A stretch of DNA of 6,144 bases, from NCBI GenBank assembly GCA_001873675.1, contig MNZP01000214.1:1-6144 (forward strand). The letters are read 5' to 3'. The position numbers and the translations under genes are program-made. This document shows, piece after piece, positions 3,793-6,144 of this stretch. Every line of letters begins with the position of its first letter. Position 1 is the stretch's first letter. The DNA is from Syntrophaceae bacterium CG2_30_49_12. Its GTDB lineage: Bacteria > Desulfobacterota > Syntrophia > Syntrophales > CG2-30-49-12. Below the pieces are notes generated by a model, which saw only the letters and a list, made by a program, of their open reading frames with translations, was not told the origin of the DNA and made no database searches.

Positions 3793-6144
3793 AAATATTG
3801 GATAAGCCCGCCGCCGTCAAACTCATCCGTGACACCTTTCAGAGTCCCTTTGACCGGAGCTGCTTTACGTTCTTCGTAAAAAATCTCCTCAATCGCATGG
3901 ATGATTCATCCTCCTTCACCTATCGGGGCAACTATATCCCCGATGCCTACAAACCCTATGTCCACACCTTTGAGCGCATCGGTAAATACACCGATACTGA
4001 AGGCAATAAGATCGATATTCTTACCGTCCATCTTAAAAGAGAAACGTCCCTGATTCAGGCCCGCACGCGGCAGCGGAATTTCATTTCCTGGTATCTGAAC
4101 GGCAGTCGCGGTGGTGTTCTTAAAGAGGCGGCACTTGTTGCCTTTTATACAGACCATCCGGAAGACTGGCGTTTTTCCCTGATAAAGATGGAATACAGAC
4201 TTGACAAGACCAAAACCGGCAATGTAACGGCCAGGCCGGAACTCACCCCGGCGCGCCGCTTTTCCTTTCTCGTCGGGCAGAACGAAACCAGCCATACCGC
4301 CCAGACCAGCTTTCTGAAATTCCTGGAGGATGATGACCGCCAACCCACCTTGAATCAACTCGAAGAAGCCTTCAGTATAGAAAAGGTCACAAAAGAATTC
4401 TTCGAAAAATACCATATCCTTTTCAACGATCTGCAGGACGCCCTCGACGATATCGTGATGCGCAATGAAGCAGTGAGGAAAGACTTTACCGACAAAGGCG
4501 TAGATACGGTCAATTTTGCCAAGAAGACCCTGGGGCAGATCGTTTTTCTGTACTTCCTGCAAAAGAAAGGATGGTTCGGTGTCGCCAGAGACAAGGACTG
4601 GGGGACAGGGCCGAAAAACTTCCTCCGTCGTCTCTTTGAGGAGAAAAATTACGCCAATTTCTTCAACGACATCCTTGAGCCGCTTTTCTACGAAGCCCTC
4701 GCCAGGGAGAGGGATCAGAACTATTACAGCCGCTTCAATTGCAAGATTCCTTTCTTGAACGGCGGGCTTTTCGATCCCATTAATGAGTATGACTGGGTCC
4801 ATGCGGATATCCTTTTGCCCCATGAGTTGTTCTCAAATAATCACAGGACGAAGGAAGGCGACACCGGCACGGGAATCCTCGATGTCTTTGACCGCTACAA
4901 CTTTACTGTCAAGGAAGATGAACCCCTGGAAAGGGAAGTGGCCGTTGATCCGGAGATGCTGGGCAAGGTCTTTGAAAATCTCCTGGAGGTAAAGGATCGC
5001 AAGTCAAAGGGGACCTATTACACACCCCGCGAAATCGTCCATTACATGTGCCGGGAGAGCCTGATCAACTATCTGGATGCGGAACTGGTCGGGGCAGAGG
5101 GCGATATGTTCTTTGACAGGGAAGATATCGAATTCCTGATCCGTTTCGGCGAAATGACCCGCGAGAACGATGCACGGGTGCAGAGCGAAGGGAGAGAAAC
5201 AAGAGACTATCCCTACCATGTGCCTGCGCCCATACGGGCGAGAGCCGACCTCATCGATGAGAAGCTGGCAAACATCCGGGTATGCGACCCCGCCGTGGGG
5301 TCCGGCGCCTTCCTTGTCGGCATGATGATGGAGATTGTAAAGGCGCGGCAGACTCTTTCCACGTATATCGAGGCGCAGGGGCAGCGTAGCCCCTATGCCT
5401 TCAAGCGACAGGCCATTCAAAATTCCCTCTATGGAGTGGACATTGATCCCGGGGCAGTGGAAATCGCCAAACTCCGCCTGTGGCTTTCTCTCATTGTTGA
5501 CGAAGAGGACATCCGGGAGATCAGGCCCCTGCCGAACCTCGATTACAAGATCATGCAGGGAAACAGCCTCCTCGAGGAGTTCGAAGGCATCAAGCTCTTT
5601 GACGAAAAGCTCATCACGGACAGGCCGGCCGATGAAACCGCCCTGCTCAAACAGGAAGCCAAGAGGAAACAAACGGCTCTGCAGCGGGAGTATTTCCGCC
5701 TGCGGGATGCTGGTCTTCTTACATCCTTGAAAAAACAGGAACTGGAACTTGATCTTCAGAAAGTGGTTGTTTTCCTGAAGAAACTCTCAAAACGCGAAGG
5801 GAAACTTCAGGAAATGGCCGTTTTCCTGACCAAAAAGAAGGCCGATGAACTCCGGCAGCTTCGCAAAGAATTTTTCGAGGCCTCCCAGAAATCAAGAAAA
5901 GACGCAATCAAGGCGCGTATCGAGGCCATGCAGTGGGAGTTGATCGAGGCCACCCTGAAAGAGGGGCGCAAGACGGATGCCCTGGAAAAGATCGGACGAC
6001 ACAAAAAGGACAATGTCCGTCCCTTCTTTCTCTGGAAATTTCACTTTGCCGAGGTCTTTCAGGAAAAAGGCGGTTTCGATGTGGTCATCGCCAACCCGCC
6101 CTACGTGCGCCAGGAGGCGATCAGGCCGCTCAAACCCCATCTGG
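3783..6144 (+). CDS. Eco57I/TaqI-like (gamma-class) N6-adenine DNA methyltransferase, C-terminus outside window
   Basis: Open from GTG 3783 to the window edge, giving 787 residues without a stop. The frame has an upstream stop at 3765-3767. GTG 3783 overlaps the helicase stop (GTGA) and has a GAGG about 6 bases upstream; GTG 3789 is the alternative. Residues 1 to about 170 form an unassigned N-terminal domain (D78-ILTVHLK85, RTRQRNF, then AFYTDHPEDWRFS and TPARRFSFLVG). Next are PFLNGGLFDP (323-332), motif X GTYYTP (410-415), motif I DPAVGSG (502-508), motif II GVDIDP (551-556) and catalytic motif IV NPPY (771-774). This is the motif order of gamma-class enzymes that methylate adenine N6 using S-adenosylmethionine. 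A charged, probably coiled-coil segment (about 620-742) sits between motifs II and IV. The C-terminal target-recognition region is off the window; relatives often exceed 1000 residues. With the PLD-helicase it likely provides self-marking and sequence specificity. Type IIG, PglX (BREX) and DrmMI (DISARM) are related alternatives. Confidence 0.92.
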   Translation, partial: MRVKILDKPAAVKLIRDTFQSPFDRSCFTFFVKNLLNRMDDSSSFTYRGNYIPDAYKPYVHTFERIGKYTDTEGNKIDILTVHLKRETSLIQARTRQRNFISWYLNGSRGGVLKEAALVAFYTDHPEDWRFSLIKMEYRLDKTKTGNVTARPELTPARRFSFLVGQNETSHTAQTSFLKFLEDDDRQPTLNQLEEAFSIEKVTKEFFEKYHILFNDLQDALDDIVMRNEAVRKDFTDKGVDTVNFAKKTLGQIVFLYFLQKKGWFGVARDKDWGTGPKNFLRRLFEEKNYANFFNDILEPLFYEALARERDQNYYSRFNCKIPFLNGGLFDPINEYDWVHADILLPHELFSNNHRTKEGDTGTGILDVFDRYNFTVKEDEPLEREVAVDPEMLGKVFENLLEVKDRKSKGTYYTPREIVHYMCRESLINYLDAELVGAEGDMFFDREDIEFLIRFGEMTRENDARVQSEGRETRDYPYHVPAPIRARADLIDEKLANIRVCDPAVGSGAFLVGMMMEIVKARQTLSTYIEAQGQRSPYAFKRQAIQNSLYGVDIDPGAVEIAKLRLWLSLIVDEEDIREIRPLPNLDYKIMQGNSLLEEFEGIKLFDEKLITDRPADETALLKQEAKRKQTALQREYFRLRDAGLLTSLKKQELELDLQKVVVFLKKLSKREGKLQEMAVFLTKKKADELRQLRKEFFEASQKSRKDAIKARIEAMQWELIEATLKEGRKTDALEKIGRHKKDNVRPFFLWKFHFAEVFQEKGGFDVVIANPPYVRQEAIRPLKPHL

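Noticed and set aside
3906..4823. Minus-strand open frame of 305 codons opposite the methyltransferase.
   Set aside because: It is the complement of a region with clear conserved methyltransferase-family motifs on the plus strand. Its peptide has no domain, and it is a shadow of strong codon bias.
5004..5672. Minus-strand open frame of 222 codons.
   Set aside because: It lies opposite methyltransferase motifs X, I and II, which are unmistakable on the plus strand.
5769..5829. Repeated 10-mer GTTTTCCTGA (5769-5778 and 5820-5829), giving VFLKK and VFLTK 17 residues apart, as an internal duplication.
   Set aside because: The similarity does not extend beyond a few residues and is expected by chance in a Lys/Leu-rich helical segment.
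562..6144. Direct assignment to DISARM or BREX.
   Set aside because: The helicase and methyltransferase types overlap with these systems. However, the PLD domain is fused to the helicase, and no DrmA, DrmB, PglZ or BrxC is visible, so the name cannot be given from this window.

Overview
The window joins two unrelated, divergently transcribed units. Base composition is moderate and codon use is Gram-negative-like. A CCCTCTCCC-type palindromic repeat of a kind scattered through many proteobacterial and deltaproteobacterial genomes is present. Together these suggest a Gram-negative bacterium, perhaps of the Desulfobacterota or a relative. That placement is inference only.

Left edge, minus strand (about 1-385): the first 55 codons of a FecCD-type ABC transporter permease (BtuC-like) run off the window. 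Upstream of it lie a cobalamin riboswitch (about 193-334), a small hairpin that covers the Shine-Dalgarno sequence (173-184), and a strong sigma-70-type promoter (TTGACA, 17-base spacer, TATCGT; 357-385). This reads as a complete B12-repressible control region for a corrinoid uptake operon.

Middle (about 386-561): AT-rich intergenic DNA with nested dyads, a weak plus-strand promoter candidate and a 16-base palindrome just before the next gene.

Plus strand (562 to the right edge): two overlapping genes form one operon. The first (562-3786) encodes a protein of about 1074 residues, with an N-terminal phospholipase D-like (HKD) domain fused to a SNF2-type superfamily 2 helicase/translocase. The second (3783 to beyond 6144, at least 787 residues) is a large Eco57I/TaqI-like gamma-class N6-adenine DNA methyltransferase. 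It has an unassigned N-terminal domain and a long charged helical insert between motifs I and IV; the C-terminal target-recognition part lies outside the window. The gene junction sits inside a palindromic repeat that encodes the last 11 residues of the helicase, its stop codon and the start of the methyltransferase.

The pair looks like a restriction-modification-type anti-phage system. The methyltransferase would mark self DNA and probably supply specificity, while the PLD-helicase would translocate on and perhaps cut unmodified DNA. I cannot match it with certainty to a named system. It shares parts with DISARM (SNF2 helicase DrmD, adenine methylase DrmMI, PLD protein DrmC), BREX (PglX) and type IIG/ISP enzymes, but the order and fusions seen here are different. 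No tRNA, rRNA, CRISPR array, transposase or clear intrinsic terminator was seen.
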